This document shows positions 8,816 through 18,350 of a DNA stretch of 59,333 nucleotides, piece by piece. A program made the position numbers and the translations under genes. The stretch is from Pasteurellaceae bacterium (GTDB taxonomy: Bacteria > Pseudomonadota > Gammaproteobacteria > Enterobacterales > Pasteurellaceae), in the NCBI GenBank assembly GCA_030527795.1, contig JAUNAB010000013.1, forward strand, positions 1 through 59,333, written 5' to 3'. The notes under the pieces were generated by a model. It made no database searches. It was not told the origin of the DNA and saw only the letters and a program-made list of their open reading frames with translations. The stretch's first letter is position 1, and every line of letters begins with the position of its first letter.

Positions 8816-10116
8816 CTACAACAGATTTTGATAATGGATACCAAAATTTAAGAATATACTAATACTTGCAATAGCAGGGATAAGAGTTGCGACACTATAA
8901 ATAGAATCTAATGTATTAGGTGTTTGTTGTTTAATATTTGGTATATAACCGATAGCACTAAGCGTAATTCCCCCTAACCCACCTGCTAGCGCTTGACCTA
9001 TTTTTCTAGCAAATGAATAGACTGCATAAATAGTTCCTTCCTCTCTGCGATTTGTTTGTAAAAATTGATTATCAATAATATCAGTAATAAATGCCCATAC
9101 AATCACCATAAAATAATTGAATCCAAGAAATGCAAGAGATAAGATGCTTAAGTAAACCCATATTTCTTTAATTTTGATGAAATACAATAATAAGAATATT
9201 ATCCCAGTTGATAATAGTGCTATGGCTGATGATTCTTTTTTCCCGAAACGTTTAACAATTTTTTGTGTGAAAGGTGCAATAATAAAAGTTATTATGACAG
9301 GAAACATTCCCCTAATAGATAAGCCAAGTTTGCTATTAAAGTAATCGATATATAAATATGGATTCATTGTACCTATCAGTAGATAAACAAGTAATAGGAT
9401 AATAGCGACAGCAATAAAACTAATTAATGGTTTATTTGTTCTAAGGCTACTAAATATTTCTCGTAGATCTTTAAAACAATTTTCTCTTGCATGTTGTTTG
9501 TTTACCTGCTTAACTAATTGTACTCTTTCTATACTATTTACCCAACATAACTGGTAAAGTATAAATGCAATTATTGCGAAGCAACCCATAATAATGGTAA
9601 ACATTTCTGGTTGAATAACTTGTTTATGATCAATTTGTTTATAAATGAGCAATGGAACACTAAATTGAATTGATAATAAGGCAATATTAGCACCTATAGT
9701 TCTGAATAATAAGGGATATTTACGGCAGTATACGCGAAGCTTCCCCAAAGGATATAGGTAATTGATATATATGCTAATTTAGCAATATATGGCCAGTCTT
9801 TAACTACATATAAAAAGAGTAAGAATCCCGTGATATATACAAATGGGGATGCTCTCTTAATGACCCCTCTAAAACGTCCTTCGGGGTAAGCCGTCATTGT
9901 ATCAAGTAAGCGCCCCATACCAATATCAGTAAATGCATCAATTATGCGAGATACCAGAAATAAAATCCCAACTACATATCCTGGGATTTCTAGGACATTT
10001 GTATAGAATAGCATTAAGAAGAATGATGCCATTAGGAAAGTTAAATCATTAGCCATATCTCCACACATATAGGCTAGCTTGTCTTTAAGCCCAAAGACTC
10101 TTTGTTTATTACTCAT
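8816..10116 (-). pseudogene. uidB: Glucuronide/sodium symporter (GPH family), broken
   Basis: The frame from 10116 encodes the N-terminal part of a GPH-type carrier (LKDKLAYMCGDMANDLTF and helices to VNIPYYSEL) and stops at 9694. The rest, from FRTIGANIALL onward to 8816, is in another frame. In GPH carriers about 20 residues normally separate NIPYG from FRTIGA; here they are missing, so a short deletion both removed them and shifted the frame. About 430 codons remain in total. It lies 64 bases before uidA in the same direction, so it was the glucuronide importer of this operon. A rescue by translation seems unlikely because conserved loop residues are lost. Confidence 0.85.
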
Positions 10117-10454
10117 ATCTGAACCCTTAATTTTTGTTTAGCCTCGGAAAGAGAATAATGTTAAATTAGTGTTATAGATAAGATCAATTGATCGTTAATT
10201 TGCATTATTTTAGTGCTTGATAACGCGGCATTGGTATTATAAAATCAGTATAGTTATTGTACCAAAATAATCTATTGCACAGTTAGTATTCTATATCTTT
10301 GGAGTAAATTGTTATACCAATTTATATTTATTATGTGAATTGGATCATATAATAAATATGTTATCATTAGATGATTGGCTTTTAATATTAAAAGTAATGA
10401 GTAGGGGAAAAGGAAAAGTTAGTTAGAAAAGAGGTAAAAGAAAAAATGTATAAA
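10117..10454. other. AT-rich region upstream of the uid operon
   Basis: No gene is visible here. The region must hold the uid promoter. It carries three TTGGTA/TACCAA half-sites (around 10230, 10260 and 10314) that resemble halves of the ATTGGTATACCAAT operators used by UxuR/ExuR-type GntR regulators. None forms a complete palindrome, so operator function is only a guess. No regulator gene is present locally. Confidence 0.35.
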
Positions 10455-10479
10455 TTTAGGCGGTATGAAACCGCCTAAA
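10455..10479. terminator. Terminator of acpP
   Basis: TTTAGGCGGT (10455-10464) and ACCGCCTAAA (10470-10479) form a perfect 10-bp stem with a 5-base loop. On the minus strand a T-rich tract follows. It lies directly after the acpP stop codon. Confidence 0.88.
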
Positions 10480-10485
10480 CTGAAA

Positions 10486-10716
10486 TTATTGATTGTTTTG
10501 AACGTAATCAATCGCTGATTGAACAGTGGTAATTTTTTCAGCTTCTTCATCAGGAATTTCAATATCGAATTCTTCTTCTAAAGCCATGACTAATTCAACG
10601 GTATCTAAAGAATCTGCACCAAGATCTTCGATGAAAGATGCTTCAGGTTTCACTTCTTCCTCTTTAACACCTAATTGTTCAACAATGATTTTTTTTACGC
10701 GTTCTTCAATGCTCAT
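10486..10716 (-). CDS. acpP: Acyl carrier protein
   Basis: 76 residues, highly acidic, starting [16 protein letters not shown]. Ser36 in [11 protein letters not shown] is the phosphopantetheine attachment site. ACP carries the growing acyl chain in fatty acid, phospholipid and lipid A synthesis. It is the last gene of fabD-fabG-acpP. A long hairpin in the 170-base gap after fabG suggests it also has its own promoter, as expected for such an abundant protein. Confidence 0.98.
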   Translation of the reverse strand: MSIEERVKKIIVEQLGVKEEEVKPEASFIEDLGADSLDTVELVMALEEEFDIEIPDEEAEKITTVQSAIDYVQNNQ

Positions 10717-10838
10717 TTTTGTTTCCTATTGTAATTCTCGCCCAATGCGATTGGGTAATAGTGTATGTATTTTTACGAAAGTTGCAAGATTTTTCTGTTA
10801 GATCAGACCACAACTGACAAAAAATAAACGATTTAATT

Positions 10839-10881
10839 GCGAAATTGCACAGCTATTTTAACAGGTTATGTGCAATTTCGC
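10839..10881. terminator. 13-bp inverted repeat between fabG and acpP
   Basis: Arms 10839-10851 and 10869-10881 are exact reverse complements with a 17-base loop, right after the fabG stop codon. The minus strand continues into a T-rich stretch. It is probably a partial terminator or mRNA-stabilising stem that sets different levels of fabG and acpP. Confidence 0.6.
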
Positions 10882-10886
10882 TATGT

Positions 10887-11615
10887 TTACGCCATATATA
10901 AGCCGCCATTAACGTGTAATGTGGTGCCTGTGATATAGCTCGCATCATCAGATGCTAAGAAAGCCACAGCTTTAGCAATATCTGTCGGCTCACCTAAACG
11001 TCCTGCGGGGACATTAGATAAAATGCCTGATTTTTGTTCTTCGGTTAGCACTTCGGTCATATCTGTAGCAATAAACCCAGGTGCAACAACGTTAACGGTA
11101 ATTCCGCGTGATGCCACTTCTTTTGCTAATCCTTTACTAAAGCCGATTAAGCCTGCTTTAGCTGCACAATAATTTGCTTGTCCAGGATTGCCCATTGAAC
11201 CGACAACAGAACCGATAGTAATAATGCGGCCAAACCGTTTTTTCATCATTGTGCGTAACATTGCTTTTGATAAGCGATAAACAGAAGTCAGATTTGTTTG
11301 TAAGATATCAAACCATTCTTCATCTTTCATGCGCATTAATAAATTGTCACGCGTAATCCCTGCGTTATTGACTAAAATATCAATATCGCCAAATTGGGCT
11401 TTGATTTCTCTAAGAACATTTTCAATAGAATTTTCATCCGCGACATTTAGCACGAATCCTTTTCCTTTTTCGCCTAGATAAGCCGAAATGGTGTCAGCCC
11501 CTTTTTCAGATGTTGCTGTTCCAATAACGAACGCACCTTTGGCGGCTAATTCTTCTGCAATCGCACGTCCAATACCGCGCGTTGCCCCTGTTACTAATGC
11601 GATTTTATGTTGCAT
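10887..11615 (-). CDS. fabG: 3-oxoacyl-ACP reductase
   Basis: 242 residues, short-chain dehydrogenase. It reduces 3-oxoacyl-ACP with NADPH in each elongation cycle. The cofactor loop is VTGATRGIGRAIA near the N-terminus, with NNAG at 83-86 and the catalytic Ser136, Tyr149 and Lys153 (ANYCAAKAG). It follows fabD by 57 bases on the minus strand. Confidence 0.97.
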   Translation of the reverse strand: MQHKIALVTGATRGIGRAIAEELAAKGAFVIGTATSEKGADTISAYLGEKGKGFVLNVADENSIENVLREIKAQFGDIDILVNNAGITRDNLLMRMKDEEWFDILQTNLTSVYRLSKAMLRTMMKKRFGRIITIGSVVGSMGNPGQANYCAAKAGLIGFSKGLAKEVASRGITVNVVAPGFIATDMTEVLTEEQKSGILSNVPAGRLGEPTDIAKAVAFLASDDASYITGTTLHVNGGLYMA

Positions 11616-11672
11616 TGTTATTCCTTATTCAGTTTAATTTGATAAAGATGCGTAAAACGCATCAGCTATTGC

Positions 11673-12608
11673 TTATAATAAATCTTTTGCAGTTGAAAGT
11701 GATGTAGGATCATTGACCGCCGCAGCCTGTAAATGATCAACGATGCGTTTAGTTAATCCTGTTAATACTTTATTTGGACCCATTTCGAGTAGCACTTCAA
11801 TTCCCTCTGCCGCTATTTTCTCAACAGTTTCAGTCCAACGAACAGGGCTATAAAGTTGACGAATTAATGCATTACGAATTGTTTGTGCCTCCGTTTCTGT
11901 CGCAACATCTACATTATTGATAACTGGCACAGTTGGCGTATTAATTGTCATTTTTTCTAATGTTAAAGCCAGTTGATCAGCGGCAGGTTTCATTAATGCA
12001 CAATGTGATGGCACACTAACAGGCAAAGGTAGGGCACGTTTTGCACCCGCAGCCTTACAAGCCGCCGCAGCACGCTCTACTGCCGCTTTACTACCTGCAA
12101 TCACGACTTGCCCTGGTGAATTAAAGTTCACTGCTGAAACAACGTCGCCTTGCGCACTTTCTTCACAAGCTTGGATAATACTTTCATTGTCTAAACCAAT
12201 GATCGCATACATTGCCCCCGTGCCTTCAGGTACGGCTTGTTGCATTAATTTACCGCGTAATTCCACTAATTTAATCGCATCTTGGAAATCTAATACGCCA
12301 GCACACACAAAAGCTGAATACTCGCCTAAGCTATGTCCTGCCATCACACTTGGTTGAATATCAGGATATTGCTGTTGCCAAACACGATAGATGGCAACGG
12401 AAGCGGCTAAAAGTGCAGGCTGAGTTTGCCAAGTTTTATTGAGTTCTTCGGTTGGACCTTGCTGAACAAGCGTCCATAAATCATAGCCTAAAGCATCGCT
12501 TGCTTGTGCGAAGGTTTGTTGTACAACGGGAAAATCTGCTGCTAATTCAGACAACATACCGACGGTTTGAGATCCCTGTCCAGGGAATACCATTGCAAAT
12601 TTTTTCAT
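11673..12608 (-). CDS. fabD: Malonyl-CoA:ACP transacylase
   Basis: 311 residues. It moves malonyl from CoA to ACP. The nucleophile is Ser93 in GHSLGEYSAF; the oxyanion loop PGQGSQ is at 9-14, and the conserved SVPSHCALM segment holds the catalytic His. AGGATAAAAA precedes the ATG. It is the first gene of fabD-fabG-acpP, which runs toward fabH rather than away from it. Confidence 0.97.
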   Translation of the reverse strand: MKKFAMVFPGQGSQTVGMLSELAADFPVVQQTFAQASDALGYDLWTLVQQGPTEELNKTWQTQPALLAASVAIYRVWQQQYPDIQPSVMAGHSLGEYSAFVCAGVLDFQDAIKLVELRGKLMQQAVPEGTGAMYAIIGLDNESIIQACEESAQGDVVSAVNFNSPGQVVIAGSKAAVERAAAACKAAGAKRALPLPVSVPSHCALMKPAADQLALTLEKMTINTPTVPVINNVDVATETEAQTIRNALIRQLYSPVRWTETVEKIAAEGIEVLLEMGPNKVLTGLTKRIVDHLQAAAVNDPTSLSTAKDLL

Positions 12609-12739
12609 TTTTTATCCTATTTTAAATGGGTTGCTTTTGTGCAAACCTTGTGGAGATTATACCATTTCCGTGTTCCATTGAGCTACGGTTTGGTGTGAAT
12701 TATAATGAGATCAATCATTATATTGATTTGATCGACAAA

Positions 12740-12776
12740 ACCGCGGATAAAAATTTAAGCGTTTTTTGACCGCGGT
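12740..12776. terminator. Inverted uptake-motif pair before rsmA's 3' end
   Basis: ACCGCGGA (12740-12747, one base off) faces ACCGCGGT (12769-12776) with inward A/T runs, just downstream of the rsmA stop codon on the minus strand. It separates rsmA from the fabD promoter region (12609-12739). Confidence 0.75.
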
Positions 12777-12782
12777 ATTGTG

Positions 12783-13625
12783 CTAATTTTCTGCTTCCGT
12801 AGCAATAGGGTTTGCATCTAACCAGTTGGCTAAGCGAGCATAATCCGCAATACTGAGATTTTCCGCTCGAGCATTGGCATCAATATCCAATTCATTAAGT
12901 TGCTCAGGAGTAAAGAGCGTAGAAAGTGCATTACGTAAGGTTTTACGCCGTTGATTAAAGGCTTGACTACATACGCGATTAAGACAATTTAAATCCTTAA
13001 CGGGATGTGGCAATTGCTGATGTGGCACAAGTCGCACTACCGCAGAATCCACTTTTGGTGCAGGTTTAAATGCCGTTGGTGGCACTTCGAGTACGGGCAT
13101 CACTTGGCAAAAATATTGTGCCATAATGGTTAAACGCCCATAAGCTTTACTATTGGGTGCGGCACATAAGCGTTTAACCACTTCTTTTTGCAACATAAAG
13201 TGCATATCTTGGATAAGATGATAATAGTTAAACAGATGAAACATTAAGGGCGTGGAAATATTGTAAGGCAAATTACCAAAAATTCGCATTTTCTGCCCAT
13301 TTTTGTCCGCGGATTGTTCAGCATAAAACTGTGCAAAATCAAATTGCATTGCATCGGTTTCAATCACGTTGATTTTTTGATTGAGAAAGGGATGATGGCG
13401 TAAACGTTCAGCGAGATCGCGGTCAAGTTCTAAAACTGTAAGCTGATTAACTTGTTCAGCCACAGGTTCAGTTAATGCACCTAAACCAGGACCAATTTCA
13501 ACTAAGAATTGATCGGGTTGTGGGTTAATTGCGTTAACAATGCCGTAGATGACGTTATCATCGTGTAAGAAATTTTGTCCGAAACGCTTACGTGCGGTGT
13601 GTCCTAGGTGTTTTTTTGAATTCAT
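12783..13625 (-). CDS. rsmA: 16S rRNA dimethyladenosine transferase
   Basis: 280 residues. It dimethylates the two adjacent adenines near the 3' end of 16S rRNA during 30S maturation. The SAM-binding motif [13 protein letters not shown] and the catalytic NLPYNIS motif are clear, as is the N-terminal [11 protein letters not shown]. It is downstream of surA, as in E. coli (where pdxA lies between), with a terminator-like hairpin in the 53-base gap. Confidence 0.97.
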   Translation of the reverse strand: MNSKKHLGHTARKRFGQNFLHDDNVIYGIVNAINPQPDQFLVEIGPGLGALTEPVAEQVNQLTVLELDRDLAERLRHHPFLNQKINVIETDAMQFDFAQFYAEQSADKNGQKMRIFGNLPYNISTPLMFHLFNYYHLIQDMHFMLQKEVVKRLCAAPNSKAYGRLTIMAQYFCQVMPVLEVPPTAFKPAPKVDSAVVRLVPHQQLPHPVKDLNCLNRVCSQAFNQRRKTLRNALSTLFTPEQLNELDIDANARAENLSIADYARLANWLDANPIATEAEN

Positions 13626-13650
13626 AAATATTTAAGTTTAAAAAGAAAAA

Positions 13651-13666
13651 GTGGGCAATCGCCCAC
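13651..13666 (-). terminator. Hairpin after surA
   Basis: GTGGGC (13651-13656) and GCCCAC (13661-13666) with a 4-base loop; on the minus strand a TTTTTCTTTTT tract follows. It would end surA transcripts or reduce read-through into rsmA. Confidence 0.8.
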
Positions 13667-13678
13667 CCATAAAGAATA

Positions 13679-14626
13679 TTATTGTGCGAGAATTTGAATA
13701 TTTGCACCTTTACGCAAGGATTTTACCCAATCTTTGGCATCTTCTTGCAATTGTTGATTAACTAATTGTTCGTATGCTTTTTGACGATACGCATCTTCGG
13801 TGCGATCTTGCTGACGAGTATCTGTAACTTGCAAAATATGCCAACCAAATTCTGATTTAAAGGGCGCAGAAATATCCCCTTTTTTCGTTTTACGAATGGT
13901 TTTGGCAAATTCGCCAACATAAGCTTCAGGGAATGCAAAACCTAAACTTCCGCCATTTGCACCTGAAAGATAGTCTTTTGAATATTCAATCGCTGCTTGC
14001 TCAAAGGTCTTTTTACCTGACAAAATATCGGAACGGATTTGTGTCAGTTCAGCTTTAGCTTGGGCATCATTAAGCAACGGATTAAGTTTTAAAAGAATAT
14101 GGCGTACTTGATATTGCGTATCCTTGATCGCTTTCACATTACCACTGGCTTTTGCTTGCTCAAGCATTTGTTGGCTTAACGCTTCTACTTGCTCACGGCT
14201 GACATCAATATTTTTACCAATTGTGCGATTACGCACTTCCGACATCAAAATTTGGTTGGCAATGTTGTTACGGAATTGTTGTAAGCTGATATGCTGATAG
14301 TCTAAGGCGTCAAGGAATTGTCCCCAAGTCAGCCCATTTTTAGCTGCAATACCGCGGATAATTTGGTCAACTTGAGCGGGATTAACTTTGACCCCAGACT
14401 CTTTAATCGCCTTTTGAACTAAAATATCATCAATAATGGAATCTAATGCTTTGTTACGATTTTCAGCATTATTGGTACGTTTACCCAAGGCTTTCATTAC
14501 TTGACTTTCTAAAATAGGTGCGCCATCTACCGTTGCAACAACCTGTTCTACTGCAGCTTGGGCGGTTGCCATTGCAAATAATCCTAGCACCGCACAAAAA
14601 ATTGATTTTAATTGTTTGATTTTCAT
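13679..14626 (-). CDS. surA: Periplasmic chaperone and peptidyl-prolyl isomerase SurA
   Basis: 315 residues with a signal peptide ending near ATAQAAVEQ. SurA escorts outer membrane proteins to the Bam complex. An N-terminal chaperone region is followed by one parvulin domain (about 173-280, with QVRHILLKLNP and GGSLGFAFPEAYV). The E. coli protein has two parvulin domains and about 430 residues; the single-domain form is usual in Haemophilus relatives. Confidence 0.93.
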   Translation of the reverse strand: MKIKQLKSIFCAVLGLFAMATAQAAVEQVVATVDGAPILESQVMKALGKRTNNAENRNKALDSIIDDILVQKAIKESGVKVNPAQVDQIIRGIAAKNGLTWGQFLDALDYQHISLQQFRNNIANQILMSEVRNRTIGKNIDVSREQVEALSQQMLEQAKASGNVKAIKDTQYQVRHILLKLNPLLNDAQAKAELTQIRSDILSGKKTFEQAAIEYSKDYLSGANGGSLGFAFPEAYVGEFAKTIRKTKKGDISAPFKSEFGWHILQVTDTRQQDRTEDAYRQKAYEQLVNQQLQEDAKDWVKSLRKGANIQILAQ

Positions 14627-14736
14627 ATCATTCCATTTGGTTATTAAGAAAAAATCTCACTTTTTAGATTGAAAAAAATGCAAAAAGTTCATTGCCGTTG
14701 CTATTCTACCCATTTATTTGTGTAAGTAAATAGGCG

Positions 14737-15276
14737 TTATTTAGACAATAATGCAACTTGGTAGCAACCATCAAATTTCATCGTGCGAACTTGTACTTTC
14801 TCATCTCGGCTAGTCGGTAAATTTTTCCCGACATAATCCGCACGAATTGGTAGCTCGCGATGACCGCGGTCAACTAAAATCACTAATTCAATGCGTGCAG
14901 CTCGCCCGAAATCCACTAATGCATCCAATGCTGCTCGGATGGTGCGTCCCGTGAATAGCACGTCATCAACTAAAATAACGGTTTTATTTTGAATATCAAT
15001 AAAATTTGATGCACCACTGTAAATGGGCATGGCTTGTTTACTATCAACGTGGGATAAATCATCACGATAGAACGTGATATCAAGATCGATATAAGGTAAT
15101 TTTTTACCTGACAACTCTTCAATTTTTGCTTGAATTAATTCTGCTATTTCAGCACCGCGGCGTTTAATCCCAACGATAATAATGTCATCTAGTTGTTGAT
15201 GTTTTTCAATAATTTCGTGTGAGATACGGGAAATTGTACGCAAAAATCGACTTTCATCAATAATGATTTTTTCCAT
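14737..15276 (-). CDS. pyrR: Pyr operon regulator / uracil phosphoribosyltransferase
   Basis: 179 residues. The phosphoribosyltransferase motif VILVDDVLFTGRTIRAAL binds PRPP, and ELPIRADYVGKNLPTS is typical of PyrR. In Gram-positives it attenuates pyr transcription in response to UMP; in Pasteurellaceae its regulatory role is less clear, and no pyr gene follows here. An ACCGCGGTC motif lies inside the gene at 14863. Confidence 0.92.
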   Translation of the reverse strand: MEKIIIDESRFLRTISRISHEIIEKHQQLDDIIIVGIKRRGAEIAELIQAKIEELSGKKLPYIDLDITFYRDDLSHVDSKQAMPIYSGASNFIDIQNKTVILVDDVLFTGRTIRAALDALVDFGRAARIELVILVDRGHRELPIRADYVGKNLPTSRDEKVQVRTMKFDGCYQVALLSK

Positions 15277-15434
15277 AATAATTGACCTTAAAATAAGATG
15301 GCGCTGAAATTGCTATGAACTTTTTGCGTACTATATCAAAAAATCTATAAAATAACCGCATTTTGACAAATTTTTGACTATAATGATGTAGATTAAGTGG
15401 TTTATTCTCATTTTAGACAAATATAGGAATGATT

Positions 15435-16025
15435 ATGGTACAAAAAATCGTACTTGCGACGAGCAATCAAGGTAAAGTAAAAGAAATGTCTGATGTCTTA
15501 GCGGATTTTGGCTTTGAAGTGATTGCACAGACAGATTTAGGCATTGAAAGCCCAGAAGAAACAGGTTTGACCTTTGTGGAAAACGCACTACTAAAAGCGC
15601 GTCATGCAAGCCAAATTTCAGGGTTACCCGCAATTGCGGATGATAGTGGTTTAGCCGTGGCTGCATTAGGTGGCGCACCTGGGCTGTATTCTGCACGTTA
15701 TGCAGGGAAAGGTTGTGATGATGCACAAAATCGCCAGAAATTATTACGTGAACTTGCTGATATTCCAAAGGAACAACGCCAAGCCAAATTTGTGAGCTGT
15801 ATTGTATTATTACAACATCCTACTGATCCTACCCCTATTATTGCGGAAGGCGAGTATCACGGACAAATCTTATTTGCTGAGCAAGGCGAAAATGGATTTG
15901 GCTATGATAAATTATTTTTTAGCCCTGAAAAGCATTGTTCTTTCGCGGAATTGGATACGGCAGAGAAAAAACGCATTTCTCATCGTGCACGTGCACTTGC
16001 GGTATTAAAACAAAAACTTAAATAA
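15435..16025 (+). CDS. rdgB: XTP/dITP pyrophosphatase (Ham1 family)
   Basis: 196 residues from the ATG at 15435. It hydrolyses non-canonical purine triphosphates and so protects DNA and [14 protein letters not shown] near the start and ADDSGLAV are the family motifs. An ATG at 15429 is in frame but abuts the AGGA ribosome binding site (15425-15428), so the second ATG is preferred. It is followed 8 bases later by ybjQ and then hemW. Confidence 0.95.
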   Translation: MVQKIVLATSNQGKVKEMSDVLADFGFEVIAQTDLGIESPEETGLTFVENALLKARHASQISGLPAIADDSGLAVAALGGAPGLYSARYAGKGCDDAQNRQKLLRELADIPKEQRQAKFVSCIVLLQHPTDPTPIIAEGEYHGQILFAEQGENGFGYDKLFFSPEKHCSFAELDTAEKKRISHRARALAVLKQKLK

Positions 16026-16033
16026 GGAAAGCT

Positions 16034-16357
16034 ATGATTATTAGCACTACACATCAAGTTGAAGGTCGCCAAATCATTGAATATAAAGATATTGTTTTTG
16101 GAGAAGTTGTCGCAGGCACCAATTTTATTCGTGATTGGTTTGCGGGAATAACGGATATTATTGGTGGGCGTTCAGGAAGCTATGAACGTAAGTTAACCAG
16201 TGCACGCCGTGAAGCTTTAGAAGAATTAAAGGAAAACGCTCGCAAACTTGGCGCTAATGCGGTGGTTGGTGTAACGGTGGAATATGCTACCATCGATGGC
16301 GATAGCAAAAATATGTTTATGATTGTCGCTAGCGGCACTGCCGTTGTTGTACGTTAG
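16034..16357 (+). CDS. YbjQ/UPF0145 family protein
   Basis: 107 residues, no signal peptide or membrane segment. Typical features are the GEVVAGTNFIRDW segment and the central glycine-rich GGRSGSYERKL. The C-terminal half (ANAVVGVTVEYATI) forms the predicted beta-rich core of this family of oligomeric heavy-metal-binding-like domains. Function is unknown. It lies between rdgB and hemW, and its TAG overlaps a possible GTG start of hemW. Confidence 0.88.
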   Translation: MIISTTHQVEGRQIIEYKDIVFGEVVAGTNFIRDWFAGITDIIGGRSGSYERKLTSARREALEELKENARKLGANAVVGVTVEYATIDGDSKNMFMIVASGTAVVVR

Positions 16358-17514
16358 TGAATACCTTGATGCTTCCCCCGTTGAGTTTATATGTGCATAT
16401 CCCTTGGTGTGTACAAAAATGCCCTTATTGTGATTTTAATTCGCACGCACAAAAAGGGATCATTCCTGAACGGGAATATATTACGCATTTATTGCAGGAT
16501 CTCGATCAGGATTTAGAACGTTATCAAGACAGTGTAAATGGTCGCAAACTGCATTCAATTTTTATTGGTGGTGGTACGCCAAGTTTATTTTCCGCTGAAA
16601 GTATCGCTTTTTTATTGCAACAAATTCGCCAACGTATTGATTTCTCGCATAATATTGAGATAACTTTAGAAGCCAATCCTAGCACAGTGGAAGCTAAGCG
16701 ATTTCTTGCTTACGCTAAAGCGGGGATTACGCGTATTTCTATGGGAATTCAAAGTTTTGATGATCAAAAATTACAGGCATTAGGACGCATTCACAATGCA
16801 CAAGAGGCAAAAACCGCGGTCAAAATTGCGAAAGAATCTGGTTTAAACAGCTTTAATTTAGATTTAATGCACGGTTTGCCTAATCAAACCGTACAGCAAG
16901 CACTGGCGGATTTACAACAAGCAATTGACTTAGATCCACCGCATTTGTCTTGGTATCAACTGACGATTGAACCTAATACCTTATTTGCCTATCGCCCGCC
17001 AATTTTGCCCGATGATGATGCGTTATGGGATATTTTTGAACAAGGACATCAGTTACTTACGGCGGCAGGTTATCACCAATATGAAACCTCAGCTTATGCA
17101 AAAGCGGGTTTTCAATGTCAACATAATTTGAATTATTGGCGATTTGGCGATTATTTAGCCATTGGTTGTGGTGCGCACGGAAAATTAAGTTTTCCTAATG
17201 GCGAAATTATACGTTTTAGCAAGACCAAACATCCCAGAGGCTATTTGCGTGGCGAATATTTATATGAGCAAAAAAACGTGAATATTTTAGACCGCGGTTT
17301 TGAATTTTTTATGAACCGTTTTCGCTTGCTTGAACCTGTTCCTAAACAAGATTTTGTGCAATTAACGGGCTTACCTTTAACAAGTATTCAAACGGAAATG
17401 GCTTGGGCGTTAGAGCAGGGTTATATTCAGGAAAATGAAACATCTTGGCAAATTACGCAGCAAGGTAAGCTATTTTTAAATGATTTACTAGCACGATTTT
17501 TGCCTGATGAATAA
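16357..17514 (+). CDS. hemW: Heme chaperone HemW (radical SAM)
   Basis: 385 residues if started at GTG 16357, or four fewer from ATG 16369; neither has a clear ribosome binding site, and the gene is probably coupled to the one before. The radical SAM cluster Cys are 18, 22 and 25 in HIPWCVQKCPYCDFN. The family resembles coproporphyrinogen oxidase HemN but binds heme and passes it to respiratory enzymes. IGGGTPSLF and the C-terminal domain are conserved. Uptake motifs lie inside the gene at 16813 and 17291. The rdgB-hemW neighbourhood is as in E. coli. Confidence 0.94.
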   Translation: MNTLMLPPLSLYVHIPWCVQKCPYCDFNSHAQKGIIPEREYITHLLQDLDQDLERYQDSVNGRKLHSIFIGGGTPSLFSAESIAFLLQQIRQRIDFSHNIEITLEANPSTVEAKRFLAYAKAGITRISMGIQSFDDQKLQALGRIHNAQEAKTAVKIAKESGLNSFNLDLMHGLPNQTVQQALADLQQAIDLDPPHLSWYQLTIEPNTLFAYRPPILPDDDALWDIFEQGHQLLTAAGYHQYETSAYAKAGFQCQHNLNYWRFGDYLAIGCGAHGKLSFPNGEIIRFSKTKHPRGYLRGEYLYEQKNVNILDRGFEFFMNRFRLLEPVPKQDFVQLTGLPLTSIQTEMAWALEQGYIQENETSWQITQQGKLFLNDLLARFLPDE

Positions 17515-17518
17515 CAAA

Positions 17519-17541
17519 AATGCGACAGAAATTGTCGCATT
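17519..17541. terminator. Bidirectional terminator between hemW and terC-family gene
   Basis: AATGCGACA (17519-17527) and TGTCGCATT (17533-17541) form a perfect 9-bp stem with T runs on the + strand, between two convergent genes. Confidence 0.92.
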
Positions 17542-17548
17542 TTTTACA

Positions 17549-18286
17549 TTATTGATTAAGCATTTGGCGTTTTTTACGCATCCGAATGTTAAGCATTTCC
17601 ACAATAACCGAGAAGCCCATCGCAGTGTAAATATAACCTTTTTCAATATGATAGGCTAAACTTTCTGCTACTAATGAAATACCAATAAGCACCAAAAAGG
17701 CTAAGGCGAGGATTTTCAAGGTTGGGTGGCTATCAACAAAATCGCCAATCGGTTTGGCGGCAAGCATCATTACCGCAACAGCTAATACTATCGCTAAAAT
17801 CATCACTTCAATATTATTCGCCATTCCTACCGCGGTAATCACGGAATCTAGTGAAAACACAATATCTAATACTGCAATTTGAATAAGGGTCATTAGAAAG
17901 CTTGCTTTTTTACTATTAGCTTGTTCTTCTTCTGACTGTGGATTCATTTCATTATGAATCTCGTGGCTCGATTTGATGATTAAGAATAATCCGCCCAGTA
18001 ATAAAATCAGATCACGCCCCGAAATGGCTTTGCCCATTAGGCTAAATAACGGATCGGTAAGGTGCATCACCCAAGATAGCGAGAGCAGAAGCAAGATCCG
18101 CATAATCATCGCTAAGGCTAAACCGATAATTCGTCCAGATTGGCGTTGATTGGCGGGTAAGCGTCCAACTAAAATACTGATAAAAATGATGTTATCTATG
18201 CCTAGCACAATTTCTAAGGCAGTTAGGATAAATAAGGCAACCCACGCTTCGGGATCGCTGAGCCATTCAAACATAATGTGTTCCAT
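17549..18286 (-). CDS. ygdQ: TerC family inner-membrane protein (YgdQ-like)
   Basis: 245 residues with about seven membrane helices. The acidic family motifs are present: LEIVLGIDNIIFISIL near the N-terminus and DIVFSLDSVITAVG in the middle. TerC proteins are implicated in metal (manganese) export. It lies downstream of mutH as in E. coli. The start at 18286 has a second Met at 18274 (MFEWLSDPEAW), which fits the family start better. An uptake motif lies inside at 17829. Confidence 0.9.
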   Translation of the reverse strand: MEHIMFEWLSDPEAWVALFILTALEIVLGIDNIIFISILVGRLPANQRQSGRIIGLALAMIMRILLLLSLSWVMHLTDPLFSLMGKAISGRDLILLLGGLFLIIKSSHEIHNEMNPQSEEEQANSKKASFLMTLIQIAVLDIVFSLDSVITAVGMANNIEVMILAIVLAVAVMMLAAKPIGDFVDSHPTLKILALAFLVLIGISLVAESLAYHIEKGYIYTAMGFSVIVEMLNIRMRKKRQMLNQ

Positions 18287-18350
18287 TGAGTAAAACTAAA
18301 AATCAAAAAGAGTGGCGATCATATAAGCTATGCAGTAGAAAGCAAGTGTT

